Source: Parus major
Taxonomy: Eukaryota; Chordata; Aves; Passeriformes; Paridae
Assembly: GCF_001522545.3 (NCBI RefSeq)
Contig: NC_031799.1
Location: 40,292,001-40,356,000, forward strand
DNA length: 64,000 bases
Direction: 5' to 3'
A program made the translations under genes and the position numbers. Within the stretch, counting starts at the first letter, position 1. Every line of letters begins with the position of its first letter. Shown piece by piece: positions 14,233-29,000 of the stretch. The notes beneath the pieces were generated by a model. The model had not been told where the DNA came from, ran no database searches, and saw only the letters and a list, made by a program, of their open reading frames with translations.

Positions 14233-17200
14233 TTAATCAAAATTTATATTTAAGTTTATATAATGTAACACAAATGTATATTTATGCAGGGATTTTTATA
14301 AATAATTAGCAACAGCTCTTAAATTTTATACTACATTTGTATGTTTGAATCTTGTATATCTTATTAACAGTTAGCATTACAGAATCTACATTCTTCATCA
14401 CTGTTGAAAATGCAATCAACTAATCACTGGATGTCAAATATCCCTTCTGACAGTTTGTAGTGTCTTTCAAATTCTGCTTGACATGAGAGACTTACTCATC
14501 AGCTTCAGCTTTAAATCTTGCAAATATCCCCAAAAGGGTCTGATTCTGTCTTCAATGAAGGTAGCAAAAATGCCATAAACACAAAAAACCCCTCGAAGCT
14601 GGCCTTGTGTTAGAAGACTGCTTAGCTAGAAGAGATTCCATCTTGTATCAAAACCTTTGAGGCAAAGCAAAATGTGATTTATTCAGAAAAAATCCAGCTG
14701 GAAAAAATAAGAAGTCCTATGATAGGGAAGATTGCCATCCCAACTCCTGTCAAGTTCAAAAATTATTTCCTAATTTCCCATTCATCCACCTTTACTGTTT
14801 TTTAAAACACAAAATTATATTGCAAATTATTATTTACTACATTTCTTTTAATTTCAGAAGAATCTGAAAATCCTTCTAGCCATTTAAATTACTGGGTGAT
14901 GTGCGGGACCTGTGATATAAGTCTGCTTTTCTACAAAACCTCAAAGTTTTGTAGAAATGTGTGCTGTGAACATGAGGCATAGGCAGTTATTTGGAATGAT
15001 AAAACTCCTCCCTACACCTAAAAATATGCCTGAAGGCCCTGGGGTCACTTCTCTGGCTGATGAGCTGTAGGGGAAAACTTCTCCTGACACTGCACTTCAG
15101 TATTTGTGACTGGTGCCTTGCAGTGCAGAGATGTTCTGGCTGCCTTGGCCGTCTCTGGTCCCCCCTGGCTCTGTGAAGGAGCTCTGTGAACAGCAGCTTT
15201 GGTAGTGCTGAGGCTGCTCTCCTGTACCCACAGCCAGGGGGTAAACCATCAGTGTAAACCATCTTAGTTAACAGGCACCCTTGTACAGCTGCCAGCTTCA
15301 CTAGATAGGGAAATATTGCACCAAATACTGCACCAAACGTCTCCCATCATCAAATGCCCCTACAGGAAGAAGGGAAATCAGCTCTACTCTAAGGAAAATC
15401 AGACTGTTGCTCAAATGGTCTGGACAGGCCATCCCTCCCTCCGGGGACTCAATATCCATGGTCTTGCAGTTCTCACAGATACACACCATCAGTTTTCTAA
15501 TTTACCTACAGCTGTTGTAACAAAAAATTCTCAGTGCTTCAGAATTCATTGTCTCAAGTTTTTCATCCCGAAATCTCTCTGCAGGCTGCGCTGCTTTGCT
15601 GCTTATGCTGGGCTGTTTGATTTGCTGGAGTTTTCTCTCCATCGCGGCAAACTGCAGGAACAAATTTTGCCAAATACCTCACACACTGTTTCCGATTTCT
15701 GTCTTTCTTTGCAACTCTGTAAAACTCTTCTTTCTTAGACAAATAAAAAAAAAAAAAAAAAGTAAGGGGTGGTTCCAGCAAACAAAAGCTGTTAATTTTT
15801 CAAAGTCACATTAAACACTCTGTGTGAATTTTCAATTATATATATATTTTGCTATATATTATATAAAAGCAAAGAAAAAAATGCAGTCAACTAGGCTTCT
15901 GAAAAGAACATTTCATTTTGGTTGATGCAATCAGATGTCTTTTAAAATTAGGTTGTGATTATAGGTTATGCATGGACAAGTACAGAAAGAATCCCAGCTG
16001 CCCAGAGCAGCACAGACTACTCAGATTGTGGATCTATGTGCCTGTAAGTAATCAGGTCTAACCATTGGCTTTATTCCTGCTTCTTGCATAGATGCATAGA
16101 GAGCAATCAGGGAACAAGAGCTACCTTTTTCTAAAGGTTTACAATTGAAGAAAAGCATCAGAGCTTCAAGAAGAAAAAGTGGAAAATGTTCTTTTTAAAC
16201 ACTACTCCTGCAATTGAAGCATAACTTCAGTGCACTTTCCGAGAGGTGTGCAAGTATGCTTACAATGTGGAAAATGATACTCTGAAAAAGAAACAAAAAA
16301 CCCTTTCCCTGTCTTTTCTGCAGCTTGTCTTAGACAAGTCATGTTTTTTGAAGGTAAAAAAGAAGCTTATTTCACCATTTTAACAGGAGGAATATTTCCA
16401 ATTCTAAAGAGAAATTGGAGAGAAGATACAGAAGCAGACATTTTAAAGATTGCAAAGACAGACTTTTAAAAAGGGATGTTAAAATTTTATCAGATTCAGT
16501 TCTCTTGCATAATTTTTACAAACCTCATGGAGATGGGTGTTTTCCTGAAGATTTTGTGACAATCATCAGTAAGTTATACTATTTAAAGCTGAAACATTGC
16601 AGTAAATAAGTAGACCAGGAGCTATCAACAGCAGCTGTTACAAAGGGTAGTTAAATTCAGTGCTCATTTGGGCATTTATCAACATGATGCTCTGTATCTA
16701 TAAATCCTTGTAAATTTTAGATCTGAAATTATGTTTACATAGTGTACTTCACAATAGGTGCCTGGTCTGAGATCTTGTAATTCATTTGTGAGACACGTTT
16801 GTGTTAGAGATACAAATTCAGTAGTGTGGAAATGATTGAATAGTTTCACCTTTACTGGATGGAAAAAAAAAAAAAAAGCCCTGGGAAGCTGGGCTCTTTC
16901 AGTAAATTTTAGCTCATCTCACCACTGTCCCACCAGTCAGCAATCATTGATTGCTATTATGATGGTAACCATATGCCCCTTGCTTTAAACCAGCACTTAA
17001 GGAAAGCTTCAAGAATCTTTATTGAAGAAGCTGTCTCTTTAGGCAGATGATTTTTTTTTCCCTAAATGACATGATAAGACTGATAAAAACCTCACCATAA
17101 GAAGTTGTAGAGCTTTTAAATAGCAGATGGTCCAACATGATTTGTTATTGACTAAGTGCACCCATGAATTCTAAAACACATATAAAAGCACATCACCCTT

Positions 17201-20200
17201 TGGTTAAAGTACAAATATAACCCATGAACTTATCTCACTGCCCAAGCAGCATTTAATGTCTGCTAAACAACAGATGTTAAAACATATGGAGGCATGGCTA
17301 AAGGCCATAAAAATATAAATAATCCTCAAACTTTTCTGTTATTCTTTAACTATATTGGTTCCATCTGACACCCTGAGAATGTCTGCTTGGGCATCATAGG
17401 GAAACCTGACTCCCTGTTAAGTGTCAGCTGTGTGAAGAGATCACAGTACAACTTGTCAGCACCAGGAAGAAGTAAAGCAAAGACTTTGAAAAGAAAAAGA
17501 ATAGGAATCAGTTGAGAAGAAAAGATGTGGCTTGGATCTTGAGAGCAATGAACAAGGAAAAGACTGAATGGAAAAAGTGATGTAAAAAGGATCAGTGAGA
17601 ACATAGATTTAAAGACTGGGCACTGTCCTTTGAGCACCCCACTTGCAAGGAGGAATATAGAGCAAAACATCTGTTCCGTGTGTCTCTGCTTCCAGCTAAA
17701 TTTTTTCATTTGCTGCTGTTGCTGGGGAGAAGAAAAGGGAATAGGGCTTTGTTGCTGCAAGCATTTCAGTTTAACGTGGTTCAATTTAACTTATTTTTTG
17801 ATTTGGGGGGGTCTTCTCTATTTAGATGTCCTTTCTGTTTCCCCAGCCAGCAGGAGATACCTTGTTTCTCAGGTATCATGCTTCTCCTCATTCCCTTTTG
17901 CTGGCTGTGCTGAATTCCTCACAAAGAGAAAGCATGATTTAGCCCAGGCCTGCACATGTGAGTGACTACTCTGCAAGCACTGCAACACGACAGTTAGTGG
18001 TTGCCTTCAGGGTACTGGGTTCCTCAAAATATTTGGCTGCTTTTGGTTCCCTGAAGGAAGACTAAGATGTGAGGTAGGATCACACCACTATCTGCATATG
18101 TGAAATTACCTCATTTACATTAAATAGCGGGAGCTGACACAAGCCCAGAAAGATCTGGGCACCATATGACTGCTGCTTTTGATGTTTCAGCCTTGCCCAT
18201 GCAAGTTCTTGCTGGTTAATGTTTCTCATAGCACGTGTATTCTTTATGGGCCACAGACACAAAAATTAAAAGCTAACCTTTTCCTTGCATTGAGTTTTGG
18301 TGCCATATGCTGCACTAGTCCACAGAGTGAACTTATTCAGAGCAGTGACAGGTAAAAACAAGACTGGTTTTGGATTGGTGAACAGAACTTATGAGAAAAT
18401 ACTAAAATTAGACCACCAAAAAAAATTACCCATGCTCAATTTAAAGAAACAGGGCCTCATTTTAAAATAAAGTGAAGAACTACTCATCATTCAGGAAATT
18501 TTCACAGAAGTGAATAAATTATTTTCTCCCCTCCGCAGGCACACACAGAAAGGTGGGAAAGTAATGCCCAGCACATGGGTCACCCTTCTGTCTGGCTGCC
18601 TATCTAAAGCATACTCAACGCCTTGGTCCATTAAAATCAACAGCTTGGCTATGCACAACAGAAGTGCAAAATAACATTGTTCCATGGCTGGATTTTTTGG
18701 AGGGATTTTCCACTAGTATTTGTTCTCAGAAGGTTTGTTTTGGTTTTTTTTAGGAGGGATAGTCCAGCAACATCTATTTTTATTGAGCTCCATAGTTTTC
18801 TGCTCCGTCTGAGAACTATGAACACCCACATACATTTTTCATTGACGGAAACTGTGTGAAACTGCTTCCTGCTTCTCATTATCCTACAGCTCCCTGTGTC
18901 TTCATTACCACTGGTATTAAATCTATGTGTATTCATTAACTAAGAACTAGAAAAATCACAGATGCACAGGGAGTAGAAGTTTCTCACAGAGATCTAATGG
19001 TTGACATGCAAATCTGTCTACTGCTGGGATGTAAATTCAAACCTAAGTGCAGCCAGTTCCCTGGAAGGCATTTGGAGTCAAAGTCACTGCTGCTAATCTT
19101 ATTTTTCCTCCTCTTTGCTGGGCTGGCAGTGTCAGCACTGCAACTCTGCCAAGCACTGGAAGGAATAGCAGAGTTTTTCAGTTTGTCTTCATGTTCAAAG
19201 TTTGATATGAACATGGATTCATGAGGAAAGACCAGAGATATGTATATCTCAAAATCTTATATGGGACTCAATATTCATAAAGACACAATGTTTATATTAT
19301 GAGAATAAAAGGAGATAACTGAATTAGAGGCCATGGTGTGAACAACAGGATATATTACTTTGCTTGAGTTATTGAATCATTATAGAATATATTAAATGTT
19401 GAAGGCAAGCTGGAGAAAGTCCAGTCAAAACAGTGGAAGTGATAAGAAATGAAGAAAGATGTCCTGCAAGGAAATGTTAAGAAGAAAAAAACATTTATTT
19501 CATGTAGAAGACACAGGGACACGATAACAGTTTCTGGTACATAAAGCTTTGTTGTTGAGAATCTGGTGACCTACTGCTCTCTTATGACTATTGGGAAGGC
19601 AAGAAGTAAGTTTGAATAGTTACAGTAGAGATTTATAAAATATGCTACATTTCTTTCTGGTGTCAGGAAAATGGAATGAGCTAACTAATTCAGCAGAGAA
19701 ACCTGGGGACATCTGGGGCATAATTCATGTAATATGGGTTTGGACAACTTCTTTAGAATAAGGCAAATCAAGCCCTTGGAAGTACCCATTTCTCCCTGTG
19801 GTCTCTGGAGCAAGCCTGGGGTGACTAACTCTGATGTAGTCATCCTCATTCCATCAGATGAATCCCCACACCAGATGTCCAGCTTGGCTTGATAGTCCCA
19901 GAGCACAGGGGCCATCTTGGCACTGTGACAAAAAATAAGGATGTTATTTTTTCCTGAAGTTTTGTCAGGATACCAGATTTTCCCTGTCTCTTCCTGTCAA
20001 GCTGCAACCCTGAGAACAAATTCATTCCCAGCACCGTAGCAAAGGAGATGTCAGGACCTCTCCCGTCCTTGTTCTTGACCCCACCACACAGGCCAGTGCA
20101 GGATGGGGGTGTTCCCACCTACCTTACACCCCCTTAAAAAAAAAAAAAAGAAACAGAACTGAGTACTTTCCAGAGATGATCAGAGAAGCATTACTTGGTA

Positions 20201-21600
20201 TGATTCATCCTACTTCTGTGCTGGGACTACAACTAAGCTCATCAACTGAGATCCCACTTTTTCTCCTGTCATAGTTAGTAAGATGAATTTAATGGAAAAG
20301 ACAACAGAATTCTGAGTTTCAAAATCACAAAAAGGTTACCCATAGTAAGATCTGATCAGACTCGAGTAGAAAATGATCCCATGGATCAAGGAGAAACATC
20401 AATAAAATGGATTGAGATAATCATGGAATAAAAACTGCGAGTAATAATCTCAGGAGGACCTTGAGAGCCTGGACCAGAAGTAATCTTTCTGATAGTTTAA
20501 GTTTTAGATTACACTGACATAAAATATATTTTCCTCACAGATCAGTAAAATACCACCTTCTAAAACAGTAGTTTTCAGCTGAGTAAAATTCCTGTTCATA
20601 AGACAGTGTTACTGTCAATTTGGTAGTTAATATGACAAATTCTCCTTGTCTGACTTGCTGTAATGTTGCAGAATGTTATGACCCACCTGCAGATAGAGCC
20701 CCCACAGGTATAAGCTTTATATTTAAAGCAGTTTTCCTCAGAATCTTAAAAGCTGTTTTCCAAGACACACCTTTATTTTCTCCAGTTTTTCAGAGCTCCG
20801 TGTAAAAACTGAATTGCTTTTGTTCTGCAGCCCTCCGGAATATAGGCAAGCACTCGAAGACTAAATCATTGCAAGTCAAGGTGGGCTCTGATTATCTTCC
20901 TGGGTTTCCACTCTTCCTTCCCCCTCATTTGCTGCCCACTCTCCAGAGACTGTTGCTTACATGGAAATGCTTAGGTGCAGCTGCTTCCCAAGCTAATTTT
21001 GATAAATGGTCCTTGTCAGCACAGGTGCTCTAGGAACCAGATGGAGCCATGAGTGGTTACAGAGGCATTGGAGAGGGCAGCTTTTTGATTCTGCTCAGTC
21101 AAAGCCAGGACACCATTAATTCAGCATAACAAAAAGCGCATTTGTTAAGCAAGAGCATGGAGGAAATGGGACTGAGCAGAAACACAAGGAGTATGACAGT
21201 GTCCTTTCCCTCCTTCTGGCAGAGCTCTTGCTACACCTACCAAGAGCTTGCTCCTGAGCTTCCCCCTCCCTGTGGGGAAAGCTGCCCTCTGACCCATGGC
21301 AGTTTTGCTTGAATGAGGGTTTTGGGATGAGGTACACTGCAGACAGTAATGCTGGCTGATGGGACTTTTTGTCTGAGGCAGAGTGCAGTGCAATTGGCTC
21401 AAGGAGCTGTGATGGTCCTTTCTGGAAACTGTGGTTTTGAGTGTAGGGTGTATTTGTGACTATTTACACTGACACAAACAGCTTCCACTCAGTAATGAAC
21501 ATTTAATTCCTCCCCAGTCCTAACTGTTTGGGGTGCTGGGGCTCCCTGGAACAGCTCCCTAAAATCTTGCTGCCTTCAGCAGGAGCTAGTGAGAGAAGTT

Positions 21601-21621
21601 CTTCAGTACTGAATACTGAAG
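21601..21621. repeat. Short perfect inverted repeat (8-bp stem)
   Basis: CTTCAGTA, loop CTGAA, TACTGAAG. The same arm sequence forms an 18-bp palindrome at 37286. It is otherwise unremarkable. Confidence 0.7.
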
Positions 21622-22900
21622 TAACAAGGCATAATATTACTTTTAATTGTTTTTCCAGAACTGGTCCTGTGTTCTCCTCTTGAGGGTTTCAGGACTGGTG
21701 GTTCCAAAGAGCAACGCTCCCTTGTTATTCAGATATCTCAGTGGAAAGATTCACATGTCCCAAGATGAGCATGAGCTTAAGTGGTTTGGTGGATGAAAGC
21801 CAATTTGCTCAGCAGCATCCCTGTTGGATAAGGTGCCCACAAAATAGACAGAGAAGGTAGATTAAAAATCCATCCATCACACACAGCACATTTTACCTAT
21901 CCAGGATCCTGCTCAGACGCATTAAGGATATATTTTAATTTCTCAGATGCAAAGTCATTCTGCTCTTAGTAATTTCAAACTCACAGAGGAAGATATGCTT
22001 TCAGGGAAACTCTTAGTGACCATAAGATAACTATCAGTGCTCATAAATGTATACATCAGGAAGAGATATAGAAGTATTAAGCACATTGGGCTTGAGTCAG
22101 AACTCACAGAAGTGTTATAAAGAGGCATAAAGCTTTGGTCCTGACTCACAGAAATGAATGCTAGATGAGGACTGCGGTGTTTGTATTTGGAGTACAAACA
22201 CTTCAATAAAGAGGCAGCTAATGCAGTCATGACAACAAAAATAAAAGGCCACAAAGGAAACTGTGGCAGCACTTTTACTAAGATGTATGCACTCCTACTC
22301 ATCACTAAAGTCCTGGGTTAAACTTTGCATTTATTTTCCTTTGTGTTGACCTTGGATTTTTAATCACTTTTCCGCAACCTTTCTCAGATGTCCTAATTAC
22401 CGTTTTGTTCACATATGGGGGTTTTTTGCAAAAAGGCATTCATTATCACGATTTTCATAGCATTTCCATGCAACAGGAAAAACATAGGTCTGATTAAAAA
22501 ATTAATTCATTGGGATTCTGCTTCCATAGTCTCATGCTTATTTCAGCAGTCACTTGAGTAACTTCATTAAAAAGTCAATCTTTCAAAATGTGATGCAGTG
22601 AGTTTTGGAGATATTTCACAGATATTCATGAATATGTCATTAAAGACATGTAAGTTACAGTTAGATAAATATAACTGTTGTACTTTTGCAACAGGAGAAG
22701 TGGAAGTAGAAAGGTGTGCAATGCAGAAACAAAGCAGTTCTGGAGTAAATTAAATAATAACACCAAATTAAACCAAGTTGAATTTCTTTCATTTCAAGAA
22801 AGACAACTGAACTGAAAACCTGAGAAACTGCTTTCCATTCTTTAACTGCTAAATAAAATACTCCATATCATTTTTAACTGGGATATTATTGTTAAAAATA

Positions 22901-22919
22901 GTCTATAGAAACTATAGAC
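22901..22919. repeat. Short perfect inverted repeat (8-bp stem, 3-base loop)
   Basis: GTCTATAG, loop AAA, CTATAGAC. It is an isolated hairpin in AT-rich non-coding DNA. Confidence 0.7.
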
Positions 22920-25917
22920 CCCCACATGAAAATGGCAATTGTTAGTCCCTGAAAACTTGTTAAAATAAAGGTAAAAAAACTGAAAAAGTATTATCAAGAA
23001 TCTAAAGCCTAGGGGGGGAAAAAAAAACCCAAAAATTTAACAAGATGAAAATAATTAGATTTTTAATTGCAGCTTAATGGTGGGCAATGAAAAGATTAAG
23101 TGGACAGGGGACTAGTCAAGAGGCACTGTTTCCCACATACAGTAGCAGACCTGAGAAAAAGGCAGAGCAAGGGGCTGGCTGTGATCTCCCCAATATGCAG
23201 GTCACACAGGTGAAATAATTTGATGAGACACTTGGTGTAAGAGTGTGCAGAAACAGCAGTGTATTATTCCCTTGTCCTGTTCCTTGTGTATCACTTTGAG
23301 CTGGAGGAGGCGCTGGGATGGGTAAGTAACTGAGAAAGCAGAAGGACATAAAATAGAGTGTTTCCATGGATGGATAGGAATGTCTGGGGATTCCCCCTTT
23401 CCTTAAGGGGGATGTTGAGTTTTTTGTCCTATTTTCTTTCTTTTACAAATTATGTAATCAATCCTGAACCCATAAAAACTGCAGCATCTAAATTTTCAAA
23501 CACAGCTGCATAATCAGAAACCAGACAAGTATAGGTTTAACAGTTTACAGCCACCTTACAGCAGGTGATCATCCTTAATGTCAGCTAAAGACTTCATCTT
23601 CTTAGGCAATCTGAACTGTAGCAATTCCAGATTTCTAGGAACCTCTTCCAAAATTTCCTAGGACTGCCAAATATGAACTATGAACTGGCATCAGATCACC
23701 ACCCCTTTAAGCTCACCCCAGATCCCGTGGGGCTGTTTATCTGCTATCTACATCAAATTTGAGGGAAAAGGTAGAATTGGAATATCTATGAACATAGGGA
23801 TTTTTGTCCCAACTTCTAAAAATAGAACAGAAAACCTCTTTAATTGTCCTTACTTCACCTGGAGCAATATGAATAGTGATGCTGGACAGTATAAATCAAA
23901 TGCCAACCTTCACTATGTGAATATTTCACAGTCCATAAGTAGGGCCTTATCAAGAAATTACTGTTGCTATACATCTCCCTTTTCAGCCTTGCAGCAACAG
24001 TGACACTCAGGGGAAACACAATTTATAGAGTCTACAAACTACAGTGTCTGCACACTGAAGTGCTAAATTATACATGCTGTAAAAACAGTTACTGCTCTTT
24101 TATGGAATGATAAGTTTTGGAACCCCCCGAGTCCAACAAAGAATAGCCTCATAAAGCTAAATGATGAAAGGAGAACACAGAAAACCCAAGTTTTCTCATT
24201 AACAGCCAGAGATTTTTATTTTTTTTTTTATTGGATATAAGAAGACAAAAATCCTTGCAAAAGCATCTGTGACCAGTTACAGCCACTCAGGACATGGGGT
24301 GCATGGGCACTGAGGGAAGGGATACCCCTTCCAGCTACACCTGCATCTGATGAGCTGCAAGCCTCAGCCCATGGCTAGTCTTTACAAAGATGGAAGCCAC
24401 AAAGCAGACATTTAGACCAGTCACTTATTTGCATCATGTCAAGATTTTAAAACATGGGACAGAAAATAGAGATGCTGGAAGTGATTGGAGAGAAGAGTAT
24501 TGGACTGAAGTACACCCAGTTATAAGGATGTAGGATCAATTCTTTTTGGAAGGAAACAGTAGCACACAAGTATACAGACTGAAGAATATCATCCACAACT
24601 ACCCATAAAAGAACACCACTGCAGGAGAATAGAAGAAAGCTTGTCTTGTTAACTGCTAAAATCATTATGTATTTGTTGACTGAGACAAAGGCAGGGCATT
24701 TTCAGCCACTGAAGATCTGCATCAAAGCATTGTGTCCACCACTTCAGCTGTCTCCAAATTGACCAGACTGGGAGAAGCAAAGAACTGCATCCCCACTATT
24801 TAGAGTAAAAGAGTAACACAAAAGGGGAAAAAAAAAACAAACAAAAAAAAAAACAAGCAGAAGTTGAATTAACTTTCTTCATGTATTAAGGAAGAATGAT
24901 AGAAATGCTTTTATTTGCTTAGCAGAAGTGCCAGTTACAAGTATGCCAGTCCCACAAAAGGAGTTAGAGGCCTTTGAGTAGGTAAGTAGGATCTTTTTAA
25001 AAAAGGACAATAAGATGGTAAGAAAATGGGGAATCTGCCAAAACTGTATTTGAAGAAAAATTCTCTCGTAAGGTTAAATTTAATGAGATATTGTGAGTCA
25101 TCATCACTCATTAGCCACAGAGACAGTGATGAATATTAAACTAATTATACATAACATTTCACACATCTCAAAATAATGCTCCCACACCATGTATTTTCCA
25201 GCCTGTGGATGCTCATATCTCCAGTGCTACTCAGTTATTGGATAAAATATTGAAGAATGCTCTTTCCATTTTAATTTTGAAAAGTCTGTTTATGTTTACA
25301 ACTTGAGCAGGTAATTTTGTGCAGAATTTACTTATGGGTATATAGAAATTTTCCAAGCAGTAGCTGGTAAAAAAAAATAAATATAGTCATTAGTTTAGAT
25401 AAAGTCCTTGTCTGCAGTGTTTGCTTCTTTAAATGGCATTGATGATTCCAAAGGTTTACATCACTGTTTTTTGTATCTGAACCATCAAGTCTTGGGTAAA
25501 ATTGACGTGTGCCATTTTATATTAGAAGTTCATCTCATATGGATTTATCAGTGTTAAAAATATGAGATTGCTCATGTTCAGCAAGTAAATGAAAGTAAAC
25601 TCAGCTTCATCACTGTACTTTTTCTGCTTCAGATCCCTGTGCCTTTAAACCAGAAGAAAAGGATAAAGCCCAGAGAAAATGCTTGTGAAGATTTTCTCTG
25701 CTTCCTTGGCTGAGGAAATATATTCATTTATCCTTCAGAGGTTTTCACTTTCTGGTGATACTCTGGGATTCAAAAATGTCTTTAGGTATTCCTGCTACAA
25801 CAAAGATCAGAGTGAATAGGTTTTAGTCTCTGTCAGACTGGGACACTGACAGCTGCACATGACCCATGTCTCAGTTTGAGACTGCATTGATGCTCCACAA
25901 CCTGAATTAGGCTGGCC

Positions 25918-25963
25918 ATGAAATCACTCTTCATATCTAGGTCATGAAATCATATTCATATCT
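25918..25963 (+). repeat. Imperfect tandem duplication (about 22 bp, spacer 3)
   Basis: CATGAAATCACTCTTCATAT is repeated after a short spacer as CATGAAATCATATTCATATC. It ends about 40 bases before the TTTG microsatellite. Confidence 0.8.
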
Positions 25964-26000
25964 GAAGCTAGGAAACTGCAGCTTGTAAACAATATAAAAG

Positions 26001-26044
26001 TTTGTTTGTTTGTTTGTTTGTTTGTTTGTTTGTTTGTTTGTTTT
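26001..26044 (+). repeat. (TTTG)n microsatellite, ten perfect units
   Basis: Ten perfect TTTG units followed by TTTT. No CR1 or other element end is recognisable beside it, so its origin is unclear. Confidence 0.97.
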
Positions 26045-29000
26045 AAATGGGATTCATCAATCTATTGTGGGTTAGCTCTCTGGACTCTTTCACCTTATAA
26101 GAGCAACAAAACAGTCACAGATTTGGCTTGATGTTTATCTGAAGCACAGAAAATCCATTCTGGACACTTTGGGAATTCCCAAATGTGTATAACAATTTGG
26201 ATCTGATATTTGCCATAGATTTAATGCAATAGAGGCCCTTTATCTGTGATGTTAAAATATTGATTTACATTATGGACTGCAGCTGTTTCAGAAACTGTGC
26301 TCCCTGAGGCCAATTAGACCGACTGACCCAAACATCAGCAATAAACCAGACCTTTACTGTTTGGCAAAGGCTCACCCAGTTTTCTTTTTCTTGTTCCTCT
26401 GTCAGCTTTCAAAAAGCAGTCTTACACTTAGCACTACAGCTTTCTGGGTTTTCCAGAGCAATCTTCTGATAGGATGAAGTTTCCTGCAAGGAGACACTCA
26501 GTCTTTGGTTCAAGAGCAATTATTTTCCTAAACCCTGCAAAAATTTCTTAGGCCACAGTAATTTGTCAGAGAGAAGACAGAGCTAGCAGAAGGTTTTGCT
26601 GAAATTCCACTAAATGCCCATCATCAAAGACCTGCAATGTGGCAGGGACACAAAGAGGCAGAGTCTGTGATACGGTGGCTACAGCTCCTCACCCTACAGC
26701 ATATCCAAGACATCAGTCTTGGGGAAATCCTGTGACAGCCATACTCTTCTCTTACACATACAGGATTTATTAGGAAAGTCTGAGAAACAATGTTCTGTAG
26801 CCTAGCAGGTAGGATGCTTTCCCTGAATAGAGAGTTCCTGGCTTTTTGTGAATGAGTACAATTACTAACCATAAAATTATCTGGCTTTAAACACACTCAG
26901 GTCTTCTGCTTCTTACACACCAAAGAAACATGACTTGCTAGGGCTGACAATAGGCAGGTACTCTAGGAGCTCCCTGAAGCACAAGCTCTTGTCTTAAGGG
27001 AGAGAAATGAAGAGACAGATGTGTCAAAGAGAAATCCAGGAGGTTTCTAAGGCTCTCAGCCACCCCCCTTCCACCATTGTGATGCTGCTGCTCATCGTAT
27101 GTGGCAGAGCTGACAGGCTTTGTGACTAAGGCTGATTTAATCTTGCAACTACTTGGTATAGTTGGCAGCAACCATATTACAAGTAGATGCTATCAGAAGT
27201 ATGTGAGCCACTAGCAGCAGTGCCCAAGCAGGTATTATACATACATCTGAAAGCACACAGGAGGAAAAAAACAACCAACCCAACCACCAATAATTTCTGG
27301 TTTTGTGCTTCTCTTCACATGAACAGTAGAAAACAGCATTTTCCTCGACTGCTTAGCAGTGATTTCCCACTTGGAGAGTCACATATAGGGCTGTTCTCAG
27401 GTGTCAGGGAACCTACAATAGCCACAGCAAAATGCAGTGTTTAATTGCTTTTTTTTCTGACACAGAGCATATTGCAATATTGCCACCTCCCTTCGGCCAA
27501 GGCAGGGGCACAGTTAGCACCTACAGAGTGGCAAGAAAGTATAGCAAAATCTGCCTTCTACTAAGTCAAGCACAGTAAAAACCAGATTCAAGTACCTAGC
27601 AGAAGCATGAAATTATACCTTGGAGTATGTTTTGTAAAGCTCTGACCTACTGAATTGAGTCTTACCTAGAAGCAACATTTTATTTACATGGCAGGAATTT
27701 ACCTCAAGACTTTTTTTTGTTTGTTTGTTTACTATTATTACTACCAGGCTAAGTGTTTACTCTTAGTCCATCATTTTTATCTGTCAAGCTGGATCCTGAG
27801 CAGGGAAACAAGCACCTCAAAAACTCTAAACCAGATCATCAGAGCAAAGCAGGCACTCAACATATGGGAATCTGCTGCAAGACTCTATTTTATGGGGTAT
27901 TGTTGCTGAAGGAAAACTCTTTGATCCCTTACTTCCACAGCACGTGAGCTGCAACGGACTAAGCAGACAGCAGATGTACTTACTAATTACTACTAATTGC
28001 TGCTGTCTAGACACCATGTGAAGACTAAACTACCAGCCTTGTTTACAAACCAGCAAATACCTGCACACTCCTCTCATATTATTCTGGATCACTGCATGCT
28101 GAGTTCACCAATGCTGAGCTTGCATACGTCAATGCCAGTAAGAACAACAGTAAATAATTTCTGCAGCAGCCTGGACAATTGCATAAAGTGAAGAGAACTG
28201 GACACTCGAGCCCTCTGTTGCTAACAATATTCATTTTCCTTTGTCAAATTCTTACTGTGTTTTTAGTAGTGTGCACTACAGGAGGAAGCAATTTTCTACA
28301 TTAAACTCTCAGTCAAAGATCCAAGAATGAGGAATTCTCACAAAAGCTTCCAGCAGGCAAAATGCTGACATGGACTTTGTGGCACAAAACATTCAGCACT
28401 TTTAAAAAGTGGATCATTCACTTTTGTTTGATTTCTTTAACTGGTACCAGTTTAAGTAGTAAATATCAGAACCTACCATCATAATAATGCCAATGCAAAA
28501 ACGCCTTGTGATGGCTTTCACAAAAAATACAATGTAGAAAAAACCCGAAATTCCACATGCTGACATTTTTTGCTATGCCTTTCTGAAAATAGTTTGCTAC
28601 AGTTTTAAAGTCACAAGTCTGTGTTTATTCCACCTTTCCCCATCCTTCCTACAGAAACCAACATGCAGACTCAAGCATTAAGAATCAGGAATATCAAACA
28701 CTTTATGTATCTTATCTCTGCCATGTGTTAGTGCATCTAACATCATTGTTCTGCCTCGTGATGTTTTCTCCCTTCTTAGCTGTCATAAAAGCTAAAGGCA
28801 GTATTTCATGCCTCAGATGGACAACATTTAAAAATAAACATTAATGGAACCTGCACAAGAATCTTCTAGCTGCATCACACCTGTCTTGCACAAGAAAACC
28901 TCCCAGATGAGACTGCATGACAGAGAGAGTTAAAGTGAGCAAAGGAAATAGCAAAAGAAATAACATGGAGGTACCTGGATATGAAGGAAGTAGAACAGAG

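Larger units (their letters stand above)
12293..26000. other. Gene desert, no supported gene
   Basis: This is AT-rich unique sequence. It holds homopolymer A-runs (about 15,745-15,761, 16,862-16,877, 20,136-20,149, 24,828-24,856), a TA-rich stretch near 15,835-15,865, and the small inverted and tandem repeats listed separately. Frames at 15316-15738 (+) and 17350-17784 (-) are open for about 140 codons but match nothing I know and lack splice or start support. Confidence 0.6.

Noticed and set aside
15316..15738. 140-codon plus-strand frame
   Set aside because: It has no recognised domain, splice signals or coding texture, and overlapping frames are open on the opposite strand.
17350..17784. 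144-codon minus-strand frame
   Set aside because: Its composition is random (runs of Q and F from simple sequence), with no domain, and the opposite strand is also open.
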